From positions 1-64,000 of the forward strand of contig JAPYXD010000275.1 in assembly GCA_030998225.1 (NCBI GenBank): a stretch of 64,000 nucleotides of DNA, read 5' to 3'. The position numbers and the translations under genes were made by a program. The notes beneath the pieces are model-generated. The model had not been told where the DNA came from, did no database searches, and was given only the letters and a program-made list of their open reading frames with translations. Positions 52,506-63,451 of the stretch are shown here, in pieces (positions within the stretch are counted from its first letter, which is position 1; every line of letters begins with the position of its first letter). The stretch is from Diplolepis rosae (lineage: Eukaryota; Arthropoda; Insecta; Hymenoptera; Diplolepididae).

Positions 52506-53597
52506 TTATACAGTTACACGTTGTTGAGAATTACAGATTCGGAAGTATTTCATTCGTTGGTCAAATTTCGGTTCCACTGACCTCTTGTGAAAATTGGTTG
52601 CAGAATCCATGAGTAAAGGATAGAAACTCTGAATAAAATCTTAAAAAATTATAAAAATTATATTTTGATTTTAATATTATCTGTTTTTAATTTAAAATAT
52701 TCAATTAGAAAACTTTATTTAAATATATTTGGTTCTGAATTTCCTTTTGTTTACTTTGCCCTTATTTTATTTTAATGCCTACCTTATATTTTCATCACGT
52801 TTCTAATGCATCAACTGCGTTGACGCTAAAAAATATTTAAATAAATGAATATAATTAGTTTGTTACCACGTGGACATAATAACATTTCAAGAATAATTGT
52901 AGTTGTTACCAGTATAATATTAATGACATTAAATAAAATGGCCTTTCCGGTATTTTTTTAAAAGATCTTTTTTTAGAAGTAAACGTTTCTTCAAAAAAAC
53001 TATTTTTATTTCCAATAAGTCAACGTTTCGACTGAAGCTACAAAAGCTACGAAAAATGTACAAAACATGATGTCTCCACTTTCATTCTATCGATTCAACG
53101 ATTTTTAAAGGTAACAATCTTTTACATATTTCTTATTCGTTTTTGGACTGTATTGTTTAATTTGCATTATGTAATTCATTTCATTGTATTTTTTAATCTT
53201 CATAAGGACTGGAGCTTCAGTAAAAACATTGACTTATTGGAAATAAAAATAATTTTTTTGAAAAAAATTTCTTAAAAAAATTGTTATTTCCGAAAATAGA
53301 TCTTTTACAAAAATACCAGAAAGGTCATTTTATTCAATACCACTTGTTGATCTTTGAAACATTCAAATATATAATGTAGAAAAAGATTCGATCAATTTCC
53401 AATTCATCCAAATCTTAACATTTCAAGACTCGTCCATTGGAATTGCTTAAATTGCAAGATTTGATTACATATAATATTAGCAAGAAAGTGAAATGGTGTT
53501 AGAAAAAATGCATTTCCAACTGGAAAATCTTAGTCGAAAACACAACTGAAAATCCAAATGGATTTTCTGACTATAAATCATAGCTAGACATCCAGCT
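52506..53597 (+). repeat. Repeat E, copy 2
   Basis: Parallel to 18826-19975. The internal inverted repeat is kept (around 52910-53050 against 53205-53340), with gtttcgactgaagctac and ggactggagcttcag at the inner edges. It stops at about 53597 in catccagctgga, exactly where the Gypsy env remnant begins. Confidence 0.78.
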
Positions 53598-54366
53598 GGA
53601 ATGGTATATTTGACGTTCAGCTTTTCTTCAAATTCTTTCATCTCAAGTATAAGGATGTCTGGTGTTAGAAGTTGGGGATGAACTATTCCATTTTTCCCGC
53701 CAACTATTACATTTATCAGGAGGTTGATGTCTTCACTCAATTCATCGACTATCATCATGCAAACCGCTATTTGGTTGGCAATGGCTAAATTTTGTGTATT
53801 TTTGTTGGTTCCGTTAGCCAGTTGATTAAGACGATTAACGTTTTCCTTACTGTGTAGTTCAAGCGTGTTGAGATCAGTAGAAGCAGAATTTAATAGTAAT
53901 TTTATTACCTAGTTGATAGAATGGTATTATCTTTGAATAGTTTATCTAGCTCTTTATTAATGTAATTCATATCATTTTCACTTAGAGTACCAAAAAGTAT
54001 TTTCGAGACATCTCCTATGAAGTTGAAAAATCCTCTTTTATTTCGTTTTTTACCCAAAAGTTGGTTCAAAAGGCCTCTTTGTTTGTCTAGCCTTTGAATC
54101 CTTGATTGGATTAGATTCAACTCAAGTCGTTCCAGACAGTCATCACACTGATATGAAGCGGCGGCAAAAGCGCTTTGCAATGACCCAAGCCTATCGTCAA
54201 TGTCGTTGGTCCCTACCCCAAGGATGATGTTCCAGGTGTCATGGTAGAGTTGAGCCTGCCCCAATTCTTCTGAGTAAATAGTTACCCCGGTCAGATCTGT
54301 TGTGATGATCTCCGCCGATATTATCTTCAGTAGCCATAATAGAATTAGTGTCGTCATCTGGAACAT
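53598..54366 (-). pseudogene. Errantivirus-like env, truncated and frameshifted
   Basis: The start codon (54366-54364) overlaps the stop of integrase. The first 153 residues show a hydrophobic N-terminal signal (LILLWLLKIISA), a short Cys pair (CDDC), and near residue 110 a basic RNKR site followed by a Gly/Phe-rich hydrophobic segment. This is the layout of the F-like fusion glycoprotein of insect errantiviruses. A stop at about 53905 breaks the frame. A second piece is readable from 53758 down to about 53598 (with LNVKYTIP near its end), where the DNA changes to repeat E. The transmembrane and C-terminal part is missing, so no functional envelope can be made from this copy. Confidence 0.75.
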
Positions 54367-55315
54367 TATTTATAGTAAGGCATAAGCTGATTTGCATGAA
54401 TGCGAATTCTTTTGTTATTAAATAATATTGTATAATTATTATTTTCTTGGTGTTCCACGATAACTGCCGGCCCTTTCCATGAGGAAGACAGTTTGTTCTC
54501 TGGGTGGTTATTGATGAACTTGACTAAATCCACCGGTTCGTAGACACCTTGTGGTATGGAAATTTTTGAATCTTGGAGCTTTTTGTATTTAATTTTCTGT
54601 ATCTCTATTTTCTCTTTTGCCTTCTGTAAGTAGTGTTCGTGCCTTCGTTTCCAAAGGTTAAGTAATTCCTCATATTTGACCTTTGGTGTGGTGCTTAGCA
54701 TTGAGGGTAAGTTTACCTCTCTACCGAAGGCTAGTTGGAAAGGCGAGTATCCGGTACCTTCGTTTTTCATAGTGTTGTATGCCATACAAATTATTTTCAA
54801 ATTTTGATCCCATTCGGTGCTATGATCCTCGATACTGGTTTTTAATAAATTCTTAATTGTTGAATGGGCTCTTTCAAGTGCTCCATTGCTCTGTGGGTGA
54901 TACGCTGTTGTCTTTATGTGCTTAATCCTAAACATGTTTTCAAAGTTCTGTATCAGATCAGATACAAAGTTTTGTCCCTGATCTGTTAGGATATTCCTGG
55001 GTGCTCCGAATAGGTATATGTAATAGTCAAATAAGCCTTCTATAATGTTTTCAGATGCTATGTTTTTCAGAGGTATCAGGGTTAAGTACTTTGTGAGCAT
55101 ATCTTGAATGCTGAGGATATATTATATCCATATTTTTCCATTCTCCTAGTGTTCTCGCTCGTTCAATAGTTTTGTTTTCCCTAAAATGTTGTGCCGTAAT
55201 AGACCCATGTGATTCCCTTATGATTTCTTCCTTTTCCTGTCGAGTGAGCTCTGTACGTGGGGTGTAGCACGTGTGAAACTGTTGTTCTTTGTTTTTATTG
55301 CTCAGGAAGTTAAGT
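54366..55315 (-). pseudogene. Gypsy integrase
   Basis: The zinc-binding N-terminal part is readable in pieces between 55315 and 55100 (QQFHTCYTPRTELTRQEKEE, then HGSITAQHF). The core (55100-54366) contains IQD just at the frame change, then LTDQGQNF and NGALERAHS, the three acidic residues of the D,D-35-E site. GYSPFQLAFGREVNLPS, a Lys/Glu-rich helix and a chromatin-type C-terminus (PVDLVKF, LSSSWKGPAVIVEHQ) follow. Frame breaks near 55100 and 55315 inactivate it. It would insert the DNA copy. Confidence 0.88.
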
Positions 55316-58087
55316 TAGTCTTGTATTTTCAGCTTTTCTAAAGGCGTAATCGTTGGGTCAACGAAGTGGTAACGTGTAATGGTTAGTTTGGCGGTCAATG
55401 CCTCTTGGTTTATTCTGTCTAATATTGCTAACCACTGAGTCTCATTAAATGGAGGTAATGTATATCGAGATGTTTCCTGGCTGCCTTTCCGTTCCTTTGA
55501 TATCGTGCGCCAAAGTTTTCCTCCTGCATTAGGTTTATTACTTACTCTACTAGGCATTCTGTTGGTAATCCATTTTTTATATTCCCTAATCAAGTTTTCT
55601 CTTTCGTCAGTTAGTCCTTCCTCATCTGAGAAGAGCTGGTCTGCATCCATGCGCCGTTCTATACAGCTGCTAGACGCATCGGTTATGCCTGGAAGTTGCG
55701 AGCTTGCAGGTAGTTGTGAGCTGATTGATGATTCTTCTTCAGACTCCAGACTTCAGACTAGAGGTTTTGCTATTTCGTGTATTTCCTTCCGGAGATTCAG
55801 ACGTTTCTTTTATACTACTTTCCTCATCTATTACTGGAAATAATCTGGACAAACAATCTGCAGCTTTGTTTTCCTCTCCCTTCACGTGTTCAACAACGTG
55901 TTGGTACTGTTCTAGGTGAAGCCTCCATCGTAACAGTCGTGAAGAGGGATCTTTCATTTTATGTAACCATGTCAATGCTTAGTGGTCAGTTTGAATGGTG
56001 AACGTTCTGCCCAGAAGGTATTGTCTCAGTCGTTTGCATGCCCAAACTATTGCTAACAGCTCCTTCTCCGTTGTATTACAATTGATTTCAGCTTTATTTA
56101 GTGTTCTGAATATATAACAACAGGGGTGTCCATTTTGTGATAAAACTGCTCCTAATCCAACGTTGGATGCGTCCGTTGTCAACGTAAACTTTTCCTTGTA
56201 ATCCGAGAATCTCAATACTGGTGCTGTACATATTAATTCCTTTATTGTATCAAAAGACTTTTGACAATCCATCGTCCAATTGAAAGGGGTTTCCTTTTGT
56301 GTTAAGTTCGTAAGTGGTTTACCGAGGTGAGCAAAACTTTTTATAAACTTCCTATAGTATCCTGCGAATCCTAGGAAGCTTTGGATTTGAGTGACGTTCT
56401 GCAGTGTTTTGAAAGCTCTCACTGTCTGTACCTTTGCAGGTTTGGGTTTCACGCCATCTTTGGTTATTAAATGTCCCAGATATTCAAGTTCCGGTCGCAA
56501 ATATTCACACTTGTCTGGTTGGAGTTTGAGTCCCGTTTTCTGTAATCTGTCAAAAACATCAATCATGTTCTTGTTGTGTTCTTGTAAGGTGGAGCCAAAT
56601 ACCACAATGTCATCCAGGTAAACGAAACAAATATTCCCAATAAATCCTCTCAAAGCAAAGTACATCATTCTATTAAAGGTTGCAGGAGCGTTTTTAAGCC
56701 CGAAAGGCATTCGGTTAAATTCAAAATGTCCCACTGGTGTTGAGAACGCAGTATATTTTTTGGATTCTTCGCTTAACGGAATGGGGTAAAATCCTGAACT
56801 CAGGTCAAAAGCAGAAAAGAATTTTGCTTTCCCTAATTGATCCAAAATCTCGTCGATAACAGGCAAAGGGTACGCGTCTTGTTCTGTGTCTTCGTTTATC
56901 TTTCTGAAGTCGATTACTATGCGCCATTTCTTCTTTCCAGACGCATCTTCCTTTTTTGGAACGACCCAAATAGGTGAATTAAATGGTGAAATGGAGTCCC
57001 TTATTATACCATTTTCTTTCAAGTCATTCATTTGTTTTTTTATTTCCTCTTTATGACATTCGGGGGGTCGGTAAGATTTTGTGTTCACTATTTTGCCTGT
57101 CTTCAATGTTATTTCATGTTCTACCAGGTCAGTACCTGGGAACGAATCTCCTTCAAGGTTATAAATGTCGTTGTATCCTACTATTATTTTCCACAGATTG
57201 GAACGTTCGCTTTCCTCTATATGGTCCAGTCTGGTTTTCTTTAATAAATCCTGAATCCTCTTTTCCTGATCTCCTCCTGAGGTGTTGAAATTGATTCTAC
57301 TTATTTCTTTGATTTCCTCTATTTCTTCATAATCTAAATGTTGTGGTATCTTTAATGGGTTTTTTCCATAATTGCATAAAGGTACCACAACTTCTCTGTT
57401 TTTTATTCTGTACATCCCATCAGGGATTGATTCGTGGTTTTCTATATATATATCTTGATCCTTGTCCGCTACTTGTATCGTAGTTACCTGTGTTGTGTTT
57501 CCCGAGACAAATGTTCCGTCTTCATAAAGGGGCAATTTTTTGTTATCAATGTAAAGAAAGTCTTTACTTATAATATATCTATCTAATGCATTCAGGAATG
57601 GCATTCCGATGATACCTTCCTCGGGTAAGGGGAAATCGTTGTCTATAATGTAAAATAAATGCAATTTTCCTAGATATGGTATTTTTACTGCATGATATGA
57701 GTAGTTAATATCTCTCCCCATAGCAAAACGCTTTTTCAACTGAAATGGTTTTCTTTCCGTGGGTACTTCAGAGCTTTTTATGAGATTAATAGCAGCTCCT
57801 GAGTCTACTAAAAGTCTGTAGGTACGTCCATCAGAGTGTTTTCCGTGTATGGAGCGCAATCGTCCGCTGATTGCTGAAACTCTGCAGACTCCTCGTAGTA
57901 GTCTATTTCCTCCTGCTCTCCCGGTGTTAATGCGTAGGATTGTAGTGGGCCCTGTATGACCTCCAGCTCCTGTATGTTCCTGACCTCCGGTGGTCTTTTC
58001 TGGACTGTAACGTTTCGGAAACCCTGTTGTTTCGATTTTAGATAGCATTGTTTTTCCAAATGACCCATTTTCTTGCAGAAGTTGCAA
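55315..58087 (-). pseudogene. Gypsy protease, reverse transcriptase and RNase H
   Basis: The pol frame overlaps the end of gag by 280 nt (57808-58087), in the -1 frame relative to gag. Protease has RLLVDSGAAINLI (DSGA at 57794-57805). RT includes WRIVIDFRKIN, FSAFDLSSGFYPI, FGLKNAPATFNRMM and FVYLDDIVVF (YLDD near 56610-56620). RNase H has TTDASNVGLGAVL, TEKELLAIVWA and TIQTDH. TAA at 55979-55981 interrupts RNase H just after TDH. The same frame resumes to about 55739 (HVVEHVKGEENKAADCLSRL). A linker segment (55650-55315) follows after a frameshift. Apart from that stop, about 700 residues are open, so decay is moderate. Confidence 0.93.
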
Positions 58088-59384
58088 GTCATTTGCGTCC
58101 TCAGTTGTAAAGGTAGCCCGTGGTTCGCAGAATCATAAGGTTGGATCCGCATTTGTGACTGTAGAATTCGGGTCACAGTCGCAGGTCTGTTGCCCGTGGG
58201 CGGTCTTAGACTACTTGGTGATGGCCGGTGGGTCGTAGAGACTTTCACACGTAGACGTTCCTTACACCATACCTCTGCTTCCAGTGCCTCCTGTAGAGCT
58301 TGGTTCAGTGTTCTAGGTTTTAAGGGTCGCACTTGATGACTTATCTCATCTCGCAAATTCATTACGTACCTTTTTGTAGCCGATTTTTCCTCCATCTAAA
58401 GAGCTACTTTCCTCTCTATTCCAGATGAATATTCTGATTGAATTGTATAAATCAATTCATTATACGCGCTCCTAAATTTTTGATTGTAGAATTGAACTGA
58501 GTCTTGATTTTGCCGGACTGACTCAAGTTTCCTTCGACACGTTTCCAGCGTCGTTGTAGTGCCTAAATTCGTCTTTAACGCGTTATAGAGGTCATCGTAA
58601 CTACTAATAGGACAGTGTCGGATTGCTCTTTTGGCATTTCCAACTATCTTTTCTGTTAAGATATAGTCTAATAGTAAACCAGGTTGAGAGCATCGGATCT
58701 TAGCACGCTTCACGGTATTGATGAAGTCATGTACCCCAACGTCATCTTGGCCGTTGAGAACCTCTACAGTGCGTATAAGTTCTGTAGCGTGGGAAAGCGG
58801 TTCGTTTTCCTCGGAGACACCGCTTGTAGAGTATTTCTCGGAAAGGCATGTGCAGGTGTTAGAGATGGACTTGCGTGTGCGCCAGATGCGCTGGGTGTTG
58901 TCGAGTCGAAGGAATTCAGTGGTTGCATACCGTTCCCTCTTGGTCTAGCCGGACCACCCGCTGTTAGAATGGTTTTGGGCGGCAGTGGCGGTGTCATTTC
59001 CTCGTCTGACGATTCCTGATGATGCAAGAGTTCATTGGACTCATCCTCCGTGACCAATGCATTGTTGATCTGAGCGAGATTTTTAATTTCGTCCGCTCGC
59101 TTCAGATTTTCTGCATTTAGAGTTGACATACCGGTTTCAATCCTGCTTTGCTTATCCTCAATTAGCTGTAACTTACTCAGGATAAGGGACAAAGTATCCT
59201 GATGCATTTTTGATGATTCTTCTACAGGGATCTCGAGCGGCATGGTAATATACGAGCTGTCAGAATCCGTAGAACTGTCTGTTTGTGTGTGGTATTGTGT
59301 ACTTAAATTTTCCCTATAAGCGTAGAACGCCAGGTTTGATCTTAACTGCGAGTGTCGGGTGTGTATGTCGCGAACGCGTAACAA
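57808..59384 (-). pseudogene. Gypsy Gag
   Basis: The N-terminal frame (59384-58764, about 206 residues) has a coiled-coil stretch and a Pro/Ser-rich linker (PPLPPKTILTAGG). A frameshift near 58770 leads to the capsid part (NGQDDVGVHDFIN, CSQPGLLLDYILTEK). A stop at 58396-58398 is followed by the same frame from 58395. That carries CNFCKKMGHLEKQC (CCHC knuckle, about 58050-58090) and an acidic end (EEIDYYEESAEF). Gag ends TDF-stop at 57808 inside the pol overlap. Confidence 0.85.
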
Positions 59385-59904
59385 TGTTTAATTTTGATCA
59401 AATTTTTTATTTTTAAACTCTTCACTTGCGGGATCGTGCTACAACAATGCCTCAAGGTTAATTCAGAGTACTTCGTTGACTTTTATTATGGGTGGCAGAG
59501 CTTGCGAGCACGCGAAGTATACCTACGCCTAAAGTTACTCAATTTGAGTAACTGCACAAATTGTCTACCTTATTTTCTAAATTCACTGCTTACTTGGAAA
59601 TTTCTGCTGCTTAATGCTGCTTGAAAGGTTGTTCCGCTGCTTACTGCTGCTTGGAGAATTGTTGTTCTGCTGCTTACTGCTGCTGGGCACGTCTTTTTCT
59701 GAGTCTTACTGTCCTGTTTGACAAGCTCTAGGTTTTTACCGTTATAATAACGCACCCAATTATTCCGTTTACGGGCTATACCGTAGTAATAGTCCGGAGT
59801 CCTTGATTAACCACCGTAGTGATTTCCGTTGTCCAAGTTTTTATCCAAAGATAGGGTAGTTTGATCAATAAATCACTCCGTAGAGTCGAGATCGTTTACT
59901 CCTA
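59385..59904 (-). other. 5' leader of the Gypsy element
   Basis: Untranslated leader between the primer site and gag. It contains a short run of gctgctta/ctgctgctt repeats (59605-59695). No gene. Confidence 0.55.
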
Positions 59905-59921
59905 TCCTGTCAGGATCGCCA
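59905..59921 (-). promoter_or_regulatory. Gypsy primer-binding site
   Basis: TGGCGATCCTGACAGGA on the minus strand, just inside the 5' LTR. It resembles the tRNA-Arg type site (TGGCGACCGTGACAGG) used by the 412/mdg1 group, with three differences. tRNA identity is tentative. Confidence 0.65.
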
Positions 59922-59923
59922 AT

Positions 59924-60123
59924 TTTGTAACGGGGTAGAGGAAATATATATATATATATTCCTAATATTTAGAGAGTAGGCCTGAAAGATACTGCAGGAC
60001 TTCTTTATTATATAATAGACCTAACGTGGTCAATGGTACTAAAAGAACTGACTCCCTTTCACAAGAGATGCGGCGGCCAAGGCGCGTCCCGAACCAAAAA
60101 ACCCCCTCTCTTGAACCAATACA
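59924..60123 (-). repeat. Probable 5' LTR of the second Gypsy element
   Basis: From TGTATTGG (60123, minus strand) to ACCCCGTTACAAAAT beside the primer site. It contains an (AT)n run (59946-59959) and a GC-rich stretch. There is no second LTR to confirm the limits; the left half may belong to the neighbouring R1-like 3' UTR. Confidence 0.4.
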
Positions 60124-61985
60124 CCACCCGCGGAACCGCCTTTTGGCTTTAAACTTCACGGGTGGTTGGTTCCATTAAAGTCGCGTACGACTCTTCCGTC
60201 ATCCGTTCGCTCGGAACCTACATCCACGGCCACACGCCCACTAGGCAAACCGACTAGCCGCGCCACCCAGGGGAGAAAACATACAGATTCCACCCCCGAA
60301 CGACGCGGACAGCCAAGTCTACCCGAGACGCAGGACCGCGGGTGCAGGCCCCGATGCGATTTCTACTGGCCCTCCCCGTTGTTTCGCTCTCGACGCCCAT
60401 CAAGTTCTCTCGTCTTCATCGCAAGTGTGACGAATGACTTGATGAGCGTCCAGAACCGCTCAGACAGGAGCATGAGGGGGACCATCGTGTCAAGAGTAAG
60501 TTCGGAACCCACCGCCTGACCGAGGACCCCCCTAGCCACACCTCATTTTGCGCAGACGAAGAGTGCGTGCTCCACGTTATCCACCGGGGAATCGCAGTAG
60601 CGACACGTCTTCTCTTCTATCTTCTTAAAGCGCCTCAGGTACGCGTTAAAACAGCCATGGCCCGAGAGCGCTTGCGCCAAGTAAAAGCCGACTTCCCCGT
60701 GCTTTCTGTTCAGCCAGGTGGCGAGCTCCGGGATCAGGCGGTAGGTCCATCTCCCTGTCTGCTCACCATGCCATCTCATCTGCCATTTCTCGACGAGTCT
60801 GCGCCTTCCATCCTTGCGGATGGCCTCCTTCGCGCGAGCGATTTCCTGCAGGTCAGCGCAGGTAAGCTCCTTGCGAAGCTGAAAGGTTTCCTGCCTTTCC
60901 TCAGCCAATAAATCTATTCGCGGGACGCTCGCCAGGACCAGCACAGCGCTCGTCGAGATAGTTCTATATGCCGAAACTATTCTCAGCGCGACAAGTCTCT
61001 GCGCCGAGAACAGCTTCTTCTGGATAGCATGGTTTTGCAAGGCATTGGCCCAGACCGGAGCTGCATAAAGCAGCTTCGAATGGACCACGCTCGCCACCAA
61101 TCTTCTTTTCGCTTCCCTGGGTCCATCAATGTTTGACATAAGCCGGGCCAAGTTCGCTCCACATTGGTGGATGGCTTTGGCAGCTGCGATCTTTAGGTGT
61201 TCGCCAAATCTAAGCCTACGATCCAGCTGCACCCCCAGGTACTTAATGCTTGTTTTCTACTCGACTTCATGCTCTCCGAGAACGATCCTCGGATATTGGA
61301 AGGATCTCCTATCCGTAACGAGCAAAGCCTCGGTTTTCTCAGGGGCCATTTTAAGGCCTCTGCCATCCAACCAACGCTTTGCTCGCCACAGACTTTCATT
61401 GATCCTCAGCTCTAGGATTCCGACGTCGTCAGCGGCGCACACGACAAGTGCGTCATCCGCGAAGCCGACGATGCTCGTTCCAGCAGGCAGGTCCATGCGC
61501 AGGAAGTCATCATACATGATGTTCCAAACGAGTGGACCCTCCCGCGACCCTTGAGGAGCGCCACATGTCATCTCTTCTTTGAGAGACCATTTGTCGCCCT
61601 CGTATATCACCCACCTGTCGCTCAAATAGTCATCCATCATTCGCAACAGGTAGTCTGGAACCTTTTTCCGCATCATCGCCTCGATGCAGATGTCCCATCT
61701 CGCGGTATTGAACGCATTGCGTATGTCAATGCTAATCAACGCACAGAATCCCTTACGCTTACCAGTTCCTTTTCTTGCATTTGTGGCGATGTTAACCACA
61801 GCTTGGATGGCGTCCACAGTGGATCTGCCTTTCCTGAATCCGAACTGGCTTTCCGAGAGCCCGTTCTCCCCGACCAAGAGAGCCTGAAGCCGTTGTAGAA
61901 TCAACTCCTCCAGAAGTTTCCCCATCGTGTCCAATAAGCATATTGGTCTATACGACGAGGCAACCCCTAGAGGTTTGTTGCCCTT
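60124..61985 (-). mobile_element. R1-clade LINE, 5'-truncated
   Basis: GC-rich minus-strand segment holding the second half of ORF2 (RT palm to C-terminus) and about 240 bp of 3' UTR. The 5' break at about 61985 is abrupt (into AT-rich DNA), typical of incomplete target-primed reverse transcription. No poly(A) is seen at the 3' side, where the Gypsy LTR begins. Confidence 0.85.
60362..61985 (-). pseudogene. R1-like LINE ORF2: reverse transcriptase and C-terminal domain
   Basis: Starts mid-protein with GNKPLGVASSYRPICLLD, then ESQFGFRKGRSTVDAIQ, CGAPQGSREGPLVWNIMYDD and GFADDALVVC (FADD catalytic box). A stop near 61257 with a frame change follows. The next segment (61232-60543) has RRLVASVVHSKLLYAAPVWA and YRTISTSAVLVLASVPRIDL, characteristic of R1-clade C-terminal regions, and a CCHC motif (CRYCDSPVDNVEHALFVC). 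A TGA at 60543 replaces the usual Trp after CAK. The same frame then runs on (MLLSERFWTLIKSFVT) to TAG near 60362. The endonuclease half is missing. Confidence 0.88.
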
Positions 61986-62490
61986 ATTATATTATGTTTA
62001 AACAGTCTCAAACTACCCTCATAAAATATACAAGCGATGATTTATTATTTTTGCGATTACCCGATTCTTGAACTTATTCTGAAAGTTTTTACAGTATAAT
62101 TTAACAAATAACATTGTCAATTATGTATTTACTGCACTACGGATTGATATTATGCAAAGGGTATTGTTCACAAAAGCTAATACTACAAGATAATATATAT
62201 TAAATAAGCTTTGACACATGTAATGATTACAGTTATGTAATGTATAGACACTATGAAAAATATTATTAAATTTAATATACAAGGGCCACAGTGGCACCAA
62301 TCCTTTTCTAAACAGGTTTAAAAACGTCGCAATGAATCGAAAGTTTTATAATAATCAGAAAATATATAAATACATAAACATAAATGGTTTGCCTAATTAA
62401 AGTCTGAAAAAAGTTTAAATAGTTTTTTCTTAATTTTCAGACAAAAATACCTAATTACACTTATTATGTGGTATAATTTCCAGCCGGCTA
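61986..62490. other. AT-rich spacer without a gene
   Basis: No gene or repeat recognised. Confidence 0.6.
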
Positions 62491-63034
62491 CACTCAGAAA
62501 AAAGGTTCGGTTAAATATACTAAAGCTAATCGGTTAAAAGATTTCCGGTTAAATTGACTAAACTTTTGGTTAATTTCACCAGGAAAATTGTATACTCATT
62601 ATGATTATAAAATTCTGATTAGATAACTTAAAAGAAAAAATTCAAAGTAAATAAATTTGAAGATTTAGTAAATTTATATGTATTCAAATTCACATTTTCA
62701 ATAATAATATAAGCAAAGTAGATTAATTGAACAATAAATATGTATTGTATTCAACTGGGAAAGTAAATTTAACTAGAAATATTGTAATGTTAAATAGACT
62801 AAATTAGTTAAGTTTACCGGAATATAACGAGAAATTTTTACTAGAAAAATTACGATGATATCAACTAGAAAATTTTATTACATTAACTGGAATAAAAGTT
62901 CAAAACAACCGAAAAGTGTTTACTAGAATTTCTAACATTTTTAACCGGAATTATTAGTACGGCTCTCCGTAAAATTTTTTTCTTGTTGAAATAGCCGGAA
63001 TTCTGGTTGTTTTATTCAGACTTTTTTCTGGGTG
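62491..63034. mobile_element. MITE family B, complete copy
   Basis: Ends pair as CACTCAGAAAAAAG and CACCCAGAAAAAAG (right, minus strand). TA precedes the left end; the right flank is tg, possibly mutated. The interior is full of (a/c)cggttaa and actagaa motifs on both strands, suggesting degenerate internal repeats. No transposase. The left part recurs at 5534-5690. Confidence 0.7.
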
Positions 63035-63193
63035 TGAAAATATGAATATATACGTTGGAAAAGCAGCAAAATTTTACTAATCTATCAATGATTATACACT
63101 AATTGCAACCGGTGGTCCACTAAAAACTCATTAAATATCGAAAAATTTTGTTTCTTCTTATCAAACGGTTTAATCAGATTAAATATATTATTT
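63035..63193. other. 3' flank of the terminal exon
   Basis: AT-rich; no feature beyond the presumed 3' UTR of the exon at 63194-63400. Confidence 0.5.
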
Positions 63194-63400
63194 TTATGTG
63201 GAAATTTTGGACTTGTGTTTAAAAAGTGTAGGCAATGATCCAAGAAAAGTTGATAATCTTGAAGGCTCATCAAGGATTTTACGTCTTGGGTAAATATTGG
63301 TGATATAAGCGCGAATCGTAGGGCGATCTTGAACTCTCCAAGCTATTTTAATTATTCCAAAAAGTTCATTGTTGTAAAGTGCAAACCCTCCGATGTATGC
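63194..63400 (-). CDS. Terminal exon of a serine-protease homologue (copy D)
   Basis: Minus strand, acceptor GGTATTTTAG directly before 63400, phase 0. It starts AYIGGFALYNNELFGIIKIA and includes RAYITNIYPRRKIL, aligning with the exon at 39426-39665 (SYFGGFLMYGGELFGIAF, VYFANIYPRIPF). The trypsin GDSGGP segment is replaced by YIGG, so the nucleophilic Ser is lost. The C-terminal tail (SLPTLFKHKSKIST) is basic, unlike the acidic tail of copy A. Stop TAA at 63194-63196. Upstream exons must lie beyond the right edge of the window. Confidence 0.55.
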   Translation of the reverse strand, partial: AYIGGFALYNNELFGIIKIAWRVQDRPTIRAYITNIYPRRKILDEPSRLSTFLGSLPTLFKHKSKIST

Positions 63401-63451
63401 CTAAAATACCGAAAAGTGTGTTTGTTATTGTTTTCCAATTTCTTTATTCAT

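Larger units (their letters stand above)
53598..60123 (-). mobile_element. Gypsy/errantivirus-type LTR retrotransposon, 3'-truncated
   Basis: Reading on the minus strand: probable 5' LTR (about 59924-60123), primer site, gag, pol (PR-RT-RNase H-IN) and the start of env. Env is cut off by repeat E and no 3' LTR is present. Stops and frameshifts interrupt gag, RNase H, the RNase H-integrase junction and env. The gag and pol landmarks match the deleted element at 11.6-16.6 kb. Confidence 0.9.

Noticed and set aside
61129..61898. Plus-strand frames of 115-141 codons
   Set aside because: They are antisense to the R1-like reverse transcriptase, whose minus-strand motifs (FADD, GAPQGS) are clear.
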